Position numbers and translations under genes: made by a program. From Bythopirellula goksoeyrii (GTDB taxonomy: Bacteria; Planctomycetota; Planctomycetia; Pirellulales; Lacipirellulaceae), in contig NZ_CP042913.1 of assembly GCF_008065115.1 (NCBI RefSeq), forward strand, positions 2,826,338 through 2,890,337: a stretch of DNA of 64,000 nucleotides. The letters run 5' to 3'. Positions 38,978-48,557 of the stretch are shown here, piece after piece. The notes below the pieces were generated by a model. That model saw only the letters and a list, made by a program, of their open reading frames with translations. It was not told the origin of the DNA and did not search any database. The stretch's first letter is position 1; the number at the start of each line of letters is the position of its first letter.

Positions 38978-40108
38978 ATGGATGGGAGATTACCAGCTCG
39001 GGGCGCTAGAAGTCAGTATCTAAGACTGCGCTTGTTCTTAGCTGGTGTCCTCCTGACAATAGTCGCAGGAATCTTCTCCCCCACTGAAGCATCTGAGAGT
39101 GCCCCTCAAGCTGGCCTCTTGGTTCTCACCAACGGGAGCGTCCTAGAAGGTGTGGTCAGCCTGGAGGGCGAACACTATCGCGTCATGCTGCCCAAAGGCG
39201 AATTGCAGGTTCGAGTGACCCAGGTTGATTTTTTCTGCAAAAACCTAGACGAAGCTTACGAACGCCGACAGGAACGAAGTCGGGGAAACTCGGTTGACTC
39301 GCATGTTGAGCTAGCCCAGTGGTGTGTGCAACAAGGGATGTTGGAGCATGCCATGGAAGAAATCTCGCTGGCTCGGTCACTCGATTCGCAACATCGGATG
39401 CTGGAAGTTCTTACGAGGCAGGTCGATCAATTGCGATCTAATAATACCAAAATTGTCGATACAGAATTGGAGCCCGCCACAAATCCAACAGAAAGTGAGT
39501 CCACACAGGTCACAACTGTTTCAACTGCTCACGAGATTCCGCAGTGGGCACGAGTGGAATTCGTACGGCGCATTCAGCCGATGTTGATTCACACTTGTGC
39601 TACTGGAGGCTGCCACTATCCGGGCTCGTCATCCAAAATGCAATTGGATCGTGAAGCACTCGCGGGAATTGGAAATCCTGACCTGATTCAGCAGAACCTA
39701 GATTCAGTTGTGCGACAACTTAGCTTTGATGATTCAGAATCGAGTCCTCTGTTGGCTCGCGGGCTTGCGGTGCATGGCAAAGAGGGACAGAAGCAATCTG
39801 AGGCATTCACGCCGCGGCAAGTAGCCATCCTGAGAGCATGGTTTACGCAGCTTGTCAGCGAGCAGATCGATATGGAGGAGTCATTATACACTGGGACAAA
39901 GCAAAACGAATCTGCCACGAATTCGGGAAGTATCGCGCAGCAACAGCATGAAGGTGCTAAATCCAGACACTCTGGGGCGCGAGATCCTTTTGACCCCACC
40001 CAATTCAATGACCGACAGGCTTTGCCGGCGGACAAACCTACCGCCGCTACTCCATTACCTCAGGAATTGGAACACCAACTGGATCGCCCAACGGTGGCAA
40101 TTCCCTAG
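38978..40108 (+). CDS. Secreted protein with a CX4CH cytochrome-like motif
   Basis: A 376-residue protein with a signal-anchor segment (LRLFLAGVLLTIVAGIFSP). Residues 45-90 look like a small beta domain (LVLTNGSVLEGVVSLEGEHY), followed by a helical TPR-like stretch (105-155). Then comes a domain beginning VRRIQPMLIHTCATGGCHYPG: Cys207 and Cys212 are four residues apart and His213 follows. This resembles planctomycete cytochrome-like domains with a longer spacer than the usual CXXCH. The tail is low-complexity. Its last 62 bp overlap the lipoprotein gene on the other strand. Heme attachment is not proven by the motif. Confidence 0.72.
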   Translation: MDGRLPARGARSQYLRLRLFLAGVLLTIVAGIFSPTEASESAPQAGLLVLTNGSVLEGVVSLEGEHYRVMLPKGELQVRVTQVDFFCKNLDEAYERRQERSRGNSVDSHVELAQWCVQQGMLEHAMEEISLARSLDSQHRMLEVLTRQVDQLRSNNTKIVDTELEPATNPTESESTQVTTVSTAHEIPQWARVEFVRRIQPMLIHTCATGGCHYPGSSSKMQLDREALAGIGNPDLIQQNLDSVVRQLSFDDSESSPLLARGLAVHGKEGQKQSEAFTPRQVAILRAWFTQLVSEQIDMEESLYTGTKQNESATNSGSIAQQQHEGAKSRHSGARDPFDPTQFNDRQALPADKPTAATPLPQELEHQLDRPTVAIP

Positions 40109-40286
40109 CTGGGCCGTAGGCTGCAGATTGATAGCCGCCCGAGAGAACCGATCCAGCCCTTCCCTGCACGTGGGAATAAGGCCCGTCGAGAACAGGCTTT
40201 CCATAATCGGTATAGCTGCAACACATTTTGCAGCCTGTAAAAAGCAGCATCGCTAATAGCGTAGCCGCACATTTCATGCGTGACAT
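40047..40286 (-). CDS. Small lipoprotein of unknown function
   Basis: A 79-residue reading with an ATG preceded by a G-rich ribosome site. It has a lipoprotein signal (AATLLAMLLFTGCK), so the Cys would be lipidated, and then a Cys/Tyr-rich mature part (CCSYTDYGKPVLDGPYS) common in small planctomycete lipoproteins. The last 62 bp overlap the end of the CX4CH gene on the other strand. Compact secretory design argues that it is real. Confidence 0.7.
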   Translation of the reverse strand: MSRMKCAATLLAMLLFTGCKMCCSYTDYGKPVLDGPYSHVQGRAGSVLSGGYQSAAYGPARELPPLGDPVGVPIPEVME

Positions 40287-40440
40287 GGCAGTAGTTCCCC
40301 CCTGAAAGCCATGAATTACCGATGCGCACCAGCGGCGCATCAGAATAGGACGTCACTGTTGCATCGACATTTTGGAGCAGATGCGCTCAGAGAAATGATT
40401 GGGGTGCTAGCAGATGGGCCGGCGATGCCTAGCAGCGCGG

Positions 40441-41802
40441 TTATTTGATTTGAATTGTGTTCAGCACTTCGTCAAGGCATTCCACCATGAAGTCAGCATC
40501 TTCTTTGGTGATGCACATGGGGGGTTTGATACGCAAGGTGTTGCCGAAGAGGCCACCCTTGCCGACGATCAGGCCGCGGTTTTTGCACTCTTCCATTACA
40601 GCGGCTGCTTCCGTATTGGCGGGTTCCTTGGTCTTTCGATCCCGCACGAGTTCCACACCGAGCATAAGGCCTAATCCACGGACTTCACCGATGAGCGGTT
40701 GCTTTTCTTGCAATTCCAAAAGCCGATTCTTAAGATGCGAACCGACTTCAAGGGCATTCTGCTGGATGTTTTGTTCGTCGATAACTTCTAGCGTGGCGAG
40801 TCCCTGGGTCATGCTGATCGGATTGCCACCGAAGGTGTTGAAGTGGATGCGGTTCTTCATCACTTCAGAGATTGGCTCGGAGGTGGTGAAGCCACCTAGA
40901 GGAATTCCATTGCCAATACCTTTGGCCATCGAGATACCGTCGGGGACCACGTCGTAATTCTGGTGGGACCAGTAGTGGTGTCCTGTACGGCCAAAGCCAC
41001 CCTGGACTTCGTCGGCAAAGCAGAGGCCGCCGTGCTGACGGACGATTTCGTAAACCACTTTGAAGAAATCTTTAGGGGGCGTGACTGTGCCGCCGACCCC
41101 CTGAATTGGTTCGCCGATAAAGCAGGCGATTTCGCCTGGTGACTGATATTGAATTACATTCTTCACGTCGTAGGCACATTTCAGATCACAGGAAGGATAT
41201 TCCAAGTCGTAAGGACAGCGATAACAATACCCCGGGTTGGTGTGGAGGACGTTGAGCTGCGGATTGGATTTGAACTTCCAATTGCCGTGGGCTGTGAGCC
41301 CCATGGGGATCGAAGTGCCGCCGTGGTAGCCATTGCGTAAGGCGATCACCGGTTCATTGCCAGTGTATTCGCGGGCTGAGAGAATCGCTACTTCGTTTGC
41401 TTCGCTGCCGCTGTTGGTAAAGTAGCTTCGGGTGAGCCCTTCCGGCATCTTGCTGGCTAGCTTCTCAGCAAATTGGGCAATCGCAGGGTGCAGATAGATG
41501 GTGGTCGTGTGTTGCAGGCGCCCCGTTTGTGCTTGTACTTTTTCAATAATCGTTGGATGACAATGGCCGACGCTTACGGTGACAATCCCTGCGAAGCCGT
41601 CGAGATAGCGTTTACCTTTTTCATCCCACAGATATTGCATATTCCCTTCGACGATCATGAGGGGATCTTGATAGTAAGTTAGCACGCCGGGCGATACATA
41701 CTGGTGCCGTAGGGCAATGACCTCGTCTCGCGTTGGGCCTTCGTAGGGCGTAGGAGTATGATCGCAGATGGGGAGTTGTAGGCTATCGTTGGTGGCACTC
41801 AT
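40441..41802 (-). CDS. Class III aminotransferase, probable beta-alanine or alanine-glyoxylate type
   Basis: A 453-residue PLP enzyme. Motifs are FTNSGSEANEVA, the GYHGGT loop, DEVQGGFGRTG with the pyridine Asp, SMAKGIGNGIPLGG with the PLP Lys, and FNTFGGNPIS. Overall it resembles AGXT2-type enzymes. Its neighbours (beta-ureidopropionase-like nitrilase, NCS1 permease, CoA-acylating semialdehyde dehydrogenase) suggest that it converts beta-alanine to malonate semialdehyde in pyrimidine breakdown. An unusual insert with a Cys cluster (YCYRCPYDLEYPSCDLKC) could bind a metal. It is divergent from the permease gene, with starts about 205 bp apart. Confidence 0.88.
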   Translation of the reverse strand: MSATNDSLQLPICDHTPTPYEGPTRDEVIALRHQYVSPGVLTYYQDPLMIVEGNMQYLWDEKGKRYLDGFAGIVTVSVGHCHPTIIEKVQAQTGRLQHTTTIYLHPAIAQFAEKLASKMPEGLTRSYFTNSGSEANEVAILSAREYTGNEPVIALRNGYHGGTSIPMGLTAHGNWKFKSNPQLNVLHTNPGYCYRCPYDLEYPSCDLKCAYDVKNVIQYQSPGEIACFIGEPIQGVGGTVTPPKDFFKVVYEIVRQHGGLCFADEVQGGFGRTGHHYWSHQNYDVVPDGISMAKGIGNGIPLGGFTTSEPISEVMKNRIHFNTFGGNPISMTQGLATLEVIDEQNIQQNALEVGSHLKNRLLELQEKQPLIGEVRGLGLMLGVELVRDRKTKEPANTEAAAVMEECKNRGLIVGKGGLFGNTLRIKPPMCITKEDADFMVECLDEVLNTIQIK

Positions 41803-42008
41803 TGCGATTCCTCAGCGAGAGAGAGGATAAGGGACGGAGAATCTCTCTCCTAATTCTAACGACTGCCATTGACCCTGCCCAGCACAGTGAATTAACTGGA
41901 GGCATCCAAAAAGGCTACTTTGCGGGAAACGCTTATTCGCTTTCACAATTTGCGATTCCAAACTCTTTAGCTTGCCGATCAATTCTGAATATTTAGGAAA
42001 CGAAGAAC

Positions 42009-43523
42009 ATGGCCAATCCATCGGCTGACCAAGTCGCGCACGACGATGGGATCCAAGAACTTACGACCGATCTGTCGCATTCCCCATACTATAGCCATGA
42101 TATGGCCCCAGTTCCGCGCTCTGGTCGAAGGTGGTCGACCCGCGACATGGCCGTGTTATGGATCTCGATGGCGGCTTGCGTGCCGACGTATATGCTCGCC
42201 TCGGGTATGATTGATGAAGGAATGAATTGGTGGCAAGCAATTATCACGATATTCCTCGGCAATGTGATCGTTCTTGTTCCCATGATTCTAAACGCACATG
42301 CTGGCACGAAATACGGCATACCCTTTCCTGTCTATTGCAGGCCCTCGTTTGGAATTCTTGGTGCCAACGTGCCGGCATTGCTTAGGGCGCTGGTAGCCTG
42401 CGGGTGGTTTGGTATTCAAGCTTGGATTGGCGGGGCAGCGATTTACCAAATCATCGTCTCGTTCGTGCCCGCGTGGAGTTCGTTGGAAAACCTCCCATTC
42501 ATCGATATCAATCTCGCGGAGGTCGCCTGTTTCATGTTTTTTTGGGCTATCAACATGTGGGTGATCTACATGGGTGTGGAATCGATTCGAGTTCTCTTGA
42601 ACATCAAAGCGCCCCTTTTGATTGGGCTGGGCCTCGCACTCTTAGCGTGGGCCTACGATGAGGCCAATGGATTTGGAACCATGCTCTCGAAACCCTCGGC
42701 CTTTGAAGTAGGCGGCTCGAAGGCTGGAATGTTTTGGCCTTTCTTCTTTGCTTCTCTGACAGCGAATGTCGGATTTTGGGCGACACTTTCGCTCAATATT
42801 CCTGACTTTAGCCGCTATGCCTATTCACAGCGCGATCAGGCACTGGGCCAGGCATTGGGACTGCCAACTACGATGGCGTTGTTTTCGTTCATCGGGATTG
42901 CTGTCACCGGAGCGACGGCGGTCATCTATGGCGAAACTATTTGGGATCCCGTCATCTTGCTCACCAAATTCAAAAATCCCGTTGTGCTTGTCGTGGCGAT
43001 GGTAGCGCTTTGCATCGCCACGCTCGCCACTAACATCGCCGCCAACGTTGTTAGTCCTGCCAACGACTTTGCCCATCTTGCCCCTCGGTGGATATCTTTT
43101 CGCACAGGGGGATTCATCACGGGATTGATCGGGATACTGATGCAACCTTGGAAATTGATCGCCGATCCCACCGGGTACATCTTTCGCTGGTTGGTGGCGT
43201 ACTCAGCTTTGCTGGGAGCCGTGGGAGGCGTACTGCTTGCCGACTATCTAGTTCTACGAAAGACTCAACTTGATCTGGACGGGCTTTACCGCCGCGAGGG
43301 ACCCTACTGGTATCGGAGAGGATTTAACCCCATGGCGATCATCGCGATGGTGCTCGGTATTGCGCCCTGCGTGCCGGGATTTCTTGCCGCGGTATCTGAT
43401 CATTGGAAAGAATCTGTCCCCGTGTTTTGGGCTGATCTCTACCACTACGCCTGGTTCATCAGTTTTGGGGTGTCGTTTGTGGCGTATCTGGTGCTAATGA
43501 AGATGAAACCTGTTAAAATGTGA
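42009..43523 (+). CDS. NCS1-family nucleobase:cation symporter
   Basis: A 504-residue transporter with about 12 hydrophobic helices. NCS1 family marks include STRDMAVLWISMAACVPTY, GIPFPVYCRPSFGILGANV and WFGIQAWIGGAAIY, as in the uracil/allantoin/hydantoin permeases. It likely imports uracil or a related ring compound, matching the neighbouring beta-ureidopropionase-like and beta-alanine genes. Substrate choice cannot be fixed by motif. A nucleotidyltransferase-like gene follows after 21 bp. Confidence 0.9.
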   Translation: MANPSADQVAHDDGIQELTTDLSHSPYYSHDMAPVPRSGRRWSTRDMAVLWISMAACVPTYMLASGMIDEGMNWWQAIITIFLGNVIVLVPMILNAHAGTKYGIPFPVYCRPSFGILGANVPALLRALVACGWFGIQAWIGGAAIYQIIVSFVPAWSSLENLPFIDINLAEVACFMFFWAINMWVIYMGVESIRVLLNIKAPLLIGLGLALLAWAYDEANGFGTMLSKPSAFEVGGSKAGMFWPFFFASLTANVGFWATLSLNIPDFSRYAYSQRDQALGQALGLPTTMALFSFIGIAVTGATAVIYGETIWDPVILLTKFKNPVVLVVAMVALCIATLATNIAANVVSPANDFAHLAPRWISFRTGGFITGLIGILMQPWKLIADPTGYIFRWLVAYSALLGAVGGVLLADYLVLRKTQLDLDGLYRREGPYWYRRGFNPMAIIAMVLGIAPCVPGFLAAVSDHWKESVPVFWADLYHYAWFISFGVSFVAYLVLMKMKPVKM

Positions 43524-43544
43524 TAGGGCTGCAGGAGGTTATCC

Positions 43545-44156
43545 ATGAGTACCAGCGAACGAACACCAACAGTGGTTTCTTTTGGCGAAGACGTCTTAGA
43601 TAGGATGGTTTTGGCAGTGGAGAACGTACGTGATCGTTTGCGAAGGGCTACCGTTGCCTTGGAGGCAGCAAATGTGCCCTATGCTGTAATTGGTGGCAAT
43701 GCAGTTGGAGCCTGGGTCTCGAAAGTCGACCCTACGATCGCCCGCAATACTGTAGACGTTGATCTGCTGGTCAACCGTACAGATTTTGATTTAGTGAAAG
43801 CAGCTTTGGAAAAAGCCGGATTCGTTTATCGCCATGTAAAGAGCATTGACATGTTTCTCGATGGCCCTGGTGCCCGCGCGCGAGATGCTTTGCATATTCT
43901 GTATGCAGGTGAAAAGGTACGAGGAGATGATCTTTCACCCGCTCCTTCTCTGGATATCTCTGCGAGTCACGACTCCTATCGATTGCTTGACCTGGAACCG
44001 CTCTTGATGATGAAGCTGACCTCTTTTCGACGCAAGGATCAAGTCCACATACAAGATTTGATCCAAGCCGGCCTCATCGACAACTCCTGGATTGCTAAGT
44101 TTCCACCAGAACTTGCAATGAGATTACAAGCAATCTTGGATGATCCTGAGGGTTAA
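43545..44156 (+). CDS. Nucleotidyltransferase-fold protein
   Basis: A 203-residue protein with a nucleotidyltransferase core: YAVIGGNAVGAWVSKVDP (GG-x loop) and VDVDLLVNR carrying the metal Asp pair. A helical part follows. It resembles the AbiEii/MNT-like group, but I see no neighbouring antitoxin gene. It starts 21 bp after the permease stop and stops 2 bp before the nitrilase stop on the other strand. It does not obviously belong to the catabolic pathway. Confidence 0.75.
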   Translation: MSTSERTPTVVSFGEDVLDRMVLAVENVRDRLRRATVALEAANVPYAVIGGNAVGAWVSKVDPTIARNTVDVDLLVNRTDFDLVKAALEKAGFVYRHVKSIDMFLDGPGARARDALHILYAGEKVRGDDLSPAPSLDISASHDSYRLLDLEPLLMMKLTSFRRKDQVHIQDLIQAGLIDNSWIAKFPPELAMRLQAILDDPEG

Positions 44157-44158
44157 AA

Positions 44159-45028
44159 TCACCCAGCCACAATCTCGTCGTAGCTATCCGGCCGTCGATC
44201 GCGGAAGAATTGCCAGGTATTGCGCACCTCGCGGATCATGTCCAGGTCCATGTCGGCAATCACGATGGCGTCGCCGGAACGGTCGGCTTGGGCGACGAAC
44301 TGGCCGCGGGGGTCGCAGAAATAACTTTGGCCATAGAACTCGCCGATTCGCCAGGGTTCTTCAAAGCCAGGGCGATTGATGGCACCCATGTAGTACTGAT
44401 TTGCCACAGCGTGTGCAGGCTGTTCAATCTTCCATAGATACTCGCTCAAGCCTGCAACGGTCGCCGACGGATTAAAAACAATTTCGGCTCCGTTGAGTCC
44501 CAGGCAGCGTGCTCCTTCGGGAAAGTGGCGGTCGTAGCAAATGTAGACACCGACTTTGCCAACTTTCGTTTCGAACACTGGGTACCCTAAATTGCCGGGA
44601 CGGAAGTAAAACTTTTCCCAAAAGCCAGGATTGCAATGGGGAATGTGCATCTTGCGGAATTTGCCGAGGTACTCGCCTGTCGAGTCGATGACTGACGCTG
44701 TGTTGTAATACACGCCAGTGAGGTCTTCCTCGTACATGGGGACAACGATGACCATCTTATGCTTCTTGGCCAGGTCTTGCATCAGCTTGGTGGTTGGACC
44801 GTCTGGTATTCTTTCTGTCAGTTCATACCACTTGGGATCCTGCTCGGCACAGAAATAGGGGCCATAAAAAAGTTCCTGCATGCATACGACTTCGGCCCCC
44901 TTATCGGCAGCCTGGGCGAGCAGGTCGACATGCTTGTCGATCATCGCCTGCTTCACTTTTTCAACACCTGAGGTGACCGGCTCACAAAGGGTCGCTTGAA
45001 TCAAGGCACCGCGGACATTTCTGGGCAT
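44159..45028 (-). CDS. Nitrilase-superfamily carbamoyl amidohydrolase, probable beta-ureidopropionase
   Basis: A 289-residue hydrolase of the CN-hydrolase fold. The catalytic Glu is in CMQELFYGPYF, the Lys in KFRKMHIPH and the Cys in VYICYDRHFPEG. The sequence is close to N-carbamoyl-beta-alanine/N-carbamoylputrescine amidohydrolases, and its context of beta-alanine aminotransferase and NCS1 permease favours beta-ureidopropionase. The reaction would free beta-alanine, CO2 and ammonia from N-carbamoyl-beta-alanine. It is transcribed divergently from the semialdehyde dehydrogenase, with 234 bp between their starts. Confidence 0.85.
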   Translation of the reverse strand: MPRNVRGALIQATLCEPVTSGVEKVKQAMIDKHVDLLAQAADKGAEVVCMQELFYGPYFCAEQDPKWYELTERIPDGPTTKLMQDLAKKHKMVIVVPMYEEDLTGVYYNTASVIDSTGEYLGKFRKMHIPHCNPGFWEKFYFRPGNLGYPVFETKVGKVGVYICYDRHFPEGARCLGLNGAEIVFNPSATVAGLSEYLWKIEQPAHAVANQYYMGAINRPGFEEPWRIGEFYGQSYFCDPRGQFVAQADRSGDAIVIADMDLDMIREVRNTWQFFRDRRPDSYDEIVAG

Positions 45029-45262
45029 CGGAATGCCTCCTCATAAAATCAGGCAAAGGAACTTAACGAGACCATACGTACCAACCGCAAGTTGGCAGTT
45101 AAATGTCTAACTACGACTGTAAGTACCGAATTCACTAGGGTATGATAACCGTATGAATTCTAGCTGACTACTACCCATTGCTATTGTCAATGGTGTATAC
45201 CCGCAAGCGTTTCAACTAAAAGCTTTTCCATAGAAGCAGATCATTCACTTAGAGGTGAAATC

Positions 45263-46774
45263 ATGTCTAGCGTCGCAGATGCCGCCATACCCGTCGTTCC
45301 CGTTCTTCAATCTGGCAAGTGGCACAAACACTCCAGCAATGCGGGAGGCGATGTCTACAATCCCTCCACAGGTCAGGTGATTGCTCGAGTGCCGTTTTGC
45401 AACACCGACGAAACAGCCGGCGTGGTCGCAGCAGCGGCCGAGGCTTTGCCAGCTTGGGGCGAAACTCCTGCGGTAGAACGGGCCCGAGTAATGTTTCGCT
45501 TCCGCGATCTGGTCGCTGAGAATTTTGAGGAGCTTGCTGCATTGGTCACACGCGAGCATGGCAAAACGCTTCCTGAGTCTCGAGCGGAAGTGCAACGCGG
45601 GATGGAGATGATCGAATACGCGTGCAGTGTTCCCACAATGCTGATGGGAGACACGCTATCTAACATCGCTTCGAGTGTCGATGCCGAAACGGTTAGACAC
45701 CCCGTCGGGGTGTGTGTTGGTATTACACCTTACAATTTTCCTTTCATGGTGCCCTTGTGGATGTTTCCCGTGGCGATCGCCTGCGGCAACACATTTGTGC
45801 TGAAGCCATCGGAGAAAGTCCCTCTGTCATCTGTTCGACTGGGTGAGTTGTTGACCGAGGCGGGTCTGCCGCCTGGAGTTTTCAACATTGTGCATGGCGA
45901 TCGGCATTGTGTTGAGGTGTTGCTCACTCATCCGCAAGTAGCCGCGATTTCATTCGTCGGATCGACGGCGATAGCCAAGTACATCTATGAAACCGGAACA
46001 AAGAATGGCAAGCGAGTGCAGGCCGCGGGCGGTGCGAAGAATCATCTGATTATCATGCCTGATGCCGATCTCGACCAATCGGTGAAGGCCTTGTCGGCAT
46101 CTGCCTATGGCTGCGCGGGACAACGCTGTATGGCGGGGAGCGTGGCAGTAGCCGTCGGCAAAGTAGCTGATCCGCTAGTGGAAGGTTTGTGTGATCATGC
46201 AGGAGGTTTTCGGGTCGGTCCAACCGACGGCAATGAGAGTGTCGATATGGGGCCATTGATCCGCCGTGAACACCTGGAGCGGGTGGCGGGATACTTGGAC
46301 ATTGCAGCGACCGATGGTGCACGAGTGGCGCTTGATGGTCGTCGGGATTTTGATGGCGACGGTTTTCTCTTGGGTCCCAGCGTGTTGGATCAGGTGGAAA
46401 CAGGGATGCGGGTGGCACAGGAAGAGATATTTGGTCCCGTGCTGTCAGTGATTCGTGTGGATGATTTGGAGAGTGCGCTCGAAGTGGGACGAAACTGCCC
46501 CTATGGCAATGGGGCATCGATCTTCACCTCAAGCGGCTATGCCGCACGCCAGTTCAAACACCATTTCAACGCGGGCATGATCGGCATCAACGTCGGCGTG
46601 CCAGCCCCCATGGCGTGGTTCCCATTCACCGGCTGGAATCAGTCCTTCTTTGGCGACTTGCACATTCAAGGAACCGAGAGTGTGCATTTTTATACTCGCC
46701 AAAAAATGACGCTTACCCGTTGGTTTGCCTCGGCGGAAGAATCGCACCACGATCCAGTATGGAAGACAAAATGA
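45263..46774 (+). CDS. mmsA: CoA-acylating methylmalonate/malonate-semialdehyde dehydrogenase
   Basis: A 503-residue aldehyde dehydrogenase. Visible are the N-terminal WGETPAVERARVMFRFRDL pattern, GITPYNFPFMVPLWMFP, the NAD-site FVGSTAIAKYI and the catalytic Cys in GCAGQRCMAGS, typical of MmsA-type enzymes. These turn (methyl)malonate semialdehyde into propionyl- or acetyl-CoA with NAD and CoA. With a probable beta-alanine aminotransferase nearby, malonate semialdehyde from beta-alanine is the likely substrate. A secreted D-aminoacylase-like gene follows 66 bp later. Confidence 0.92.
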   Translation: MSSVADAAIPVVPVLQSGKWHKHSSNAGGDVYNPSTGQVIARVPFCNTDETAGVVAAAAEALPAWGETPAVERARVMFRFRDLVAENFEELAALVTREHGKTLPESRAEVQRGMEMIEYACSVPTMLMGDTLSNIASSVDAETVRHPVGVCVGITPYNFPFMVPLWMFPVAIACGNTFVLKPSEKVPLSSVRLGELLTEAGLPPGVFNIVHGDRHCVEVLLTHPQVAAISFVGSTAIAKYIYETGTKNGKRVQAAGGAKNHLIIMPDADLDQSVKALSASAYGCAGQRCMAGSVAVAVGKVADPLVEGLCDHAGGFRVGPTDGNESVDMGPLIRREHLERVAGYLDIAATDGARVALDGRRDFDGDGFLLGPSVLDQVETGMRVAQEEIFGPVLSVIRVDDLESALEVGRNCPYGNGASIFTSSGYAARQFKHHFNAGMIGINVGVPAPMAWFPFTGWNQSFFGDLHIQGTESVHFYTRQKMTLTRWFASAEESHHDPVWKTK

Positions 46775-46840
46775 TTGAATACTCTACTAGGAATAACATG
46801 TTGCGACAGCGAGACAAAAAGGGATAGTTAGGATTCTTTC

Positions 46841-48481
46841 ATGCAGTACATAATTCACTTGCGAAGTTCGTCGGTCCCATTCCTGTTTTCCTGGCTACTC
46901 TTTCTGAGTCCTGGGATCTCGCATTCCGTAGCCGAACCAGTTGATGCAGATTATTTGTTGGTTGATGGAAAGATCATGGATGGCTCAGGAGAAGTCAGTC
47001 GTGTCGGCAGTGTTGCCATTCTTGGTGACCGGATCATTGCTGTTGGCGACTTCGAGAGAGGTTCGATAGGAAAGACCATCTCATGTAAAGGACTGATCCT
47101 CGCTCCCGGCTTTATCGACTTGCATAACCACAGCGATTCCTCGATCGAGGTTACCGACGACCAAACAGGCGAGACGAAAACTTCGCGTCCCATACTGGCA
47201 GATTCCACACGTGATGCGGAATGCTATCTCAGGCAGGGCTGCACGACCTTGGTCACAGGCAATTGTGGTGGCGGAGCATTGCTTGTCGGAGAATTTTACG
47301 ATTCGTTGACTGAAGCGTCCCCCGGGTTGAATGTCGCTCAACTTTTGCCGCAAGGTGAATTGCGTGAAAAAGTGATCGGCTCGACCCGTCGAGCGCCGAC
47401 GGATACCGAGCTGGCAGAAATGAAGAAGTTGGCTAATCAGGCCATGGAAGAGGGAGCCTGGGGAATGACGACCGGCTTGCAGTATGTCCCTAGTTCATTT
47501 GCCGACAGTGCAGAAATTGCGGCAATCGCAAGAGTTGTTGGTCAGCACGGAGGCATCTACGCCAGTCACATTCGCAATGAGGGGGATTTCTTGTTGGAGG
47601 CCATCGAGGAGGCTATTGAGATTGGACGAGAGGGAAACTTGCCCGTACATATCTCACATCTCAAATCGAGCCAACGCCCGAATTGGGGGAAAGTCCGTGC
47701 AGCAGCGGCTCTTGTTGAACGAGCCAGAGCAGAGGGTATGCAAGTGACTGCTGATCAATACCCCTATGATGCCAGTAGCACAACCATTACTGCTATGTTG
47801 CTGCCCGATGAGGAACGCGAAGGGGGAGAAAAAGCGCTGCTTGAGCGGCTCAATGATCCTGAGCAGGTGCCACGGCTGCAGAAGCTCATTGAAGAATCTC
47901 TCGAAGCAAGGGGTGCGGTGATGATTGCCCGCTGTCCCAAGCATCCTTCCTGGGTTGGCAAAATGATTCGCGAAGTGGCAAAGGCCGAGAATCGCAAACC
48001 AGCCGAAATCGCACTCGAGGTTCTGCGTTCCGGAGATGAACAAGGTGTGAGCTTCAGCATGAACGAGGAAGACGTGCGATATGTAATGACGCTTCCTTGG
48101 GTTGCCACAGCCTCGGACGGTGGAGTGAAAGTCAATGATGGGACGCGCCCGCATCCTCGCAGCTTTGGTACCTTCCCCCGAAAAATCGGTTACTTTGCCA
48201 TTGAGGAAGGGGTGCTTGCTCCAGAAAATGCGATTCGTAGTGCCAGTGGCCTGCCTGCCGACATCTTGAATTTGCCCGACCGAGGCTACTTGAAGCCGGG
48301 CTACTTCGCCGACGTCGTGGCATTCGATCCTGCCACGTTTCGCGATCACGCTACGTATCAAGAGCCATTTGAACAATCCACAGGAGTGCGCTGGTTATTC
48401 GTCAACGGACAGGTGGCAATTGAAGACGGAAAACTGGGAACTACGAATGCCGGCCGGGCCTTGGTAAAGAACGCGGATTGA
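46841..48481 (+). CDS. Exported N-acyl-D-amino-acid deacylase-like amidohydrolase
   Basis: A 546-residue amidohydrolase with a signal peptide (FLFSWLLFLSPGISHSVAE). The metal-binding DLHNHSDSS motif, then GNCGGGALL, SHIRNEGDF, HISHLKSSQ, TADQYPYDASST and the final PGYFADVVAFDP are the pattern of D-aminoacylases. A good AGGA ribosome site lies 8 nt before the ATG. Dihydropyrimidinase would be the expected enzyme in pyrimidine breakdown, but this is a different family. A role in hydrolysing N-acylated D-amino acids outside the cytoplasm is more likely. Confidence 0.85.
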   Translation: MQYIIHLRSSSVPFLFSWLLFLSPGISHSVAEPVDADYLLVDGKIMDGSGEVSRVGSVAILGDRIIAVGDFERGSIGKTISCKGLILAPGFIDLHNHSDSSIEVTDDQTGETKTSRPILADSTRDAECYLRQGCTTLVTGNCGGGALLVGEFYDSLTEASPGLNVAQLLPQGELREKVIGSTRRAPTDTELAEMKKLANQAMEEGAWGMTTGLQYVPSSFADSAEIAAIARVVGQHGGIYASHIRNEGDFLLEAIEEAIEIGREGNLPVHISHLKSSQRPNWGKVRAAAALVERARAEGMQVTADQYPYDASSTTITAMLLPDEEREGGEKALLERLNDPEQVPRLQKLIEESLEARGAVMIARCPKHPSWVGKMIREVAKAENRKPAEIALEVLRSGDEQGVSFSMNEEDVRYVMTLPWVATASDGGVKVNDGTRPHPRSFGTFPRKIGYFAIEEGVLAPENAIRSASGLPADILNLPDRGYLKPGYFADVVAFDPATFRDHATYQEPFEQSTGVRWLFVNGQVAIEDGKLGTTNAGRALVKNAD

Positions 48482-48557
48482 TGCGAGGCGGCTTGAACGT
48501 GGCCAATCTCCCTTTTTAACAAATTGCCAACGATGGCTTCTCCCCACTTTGGCTCAA

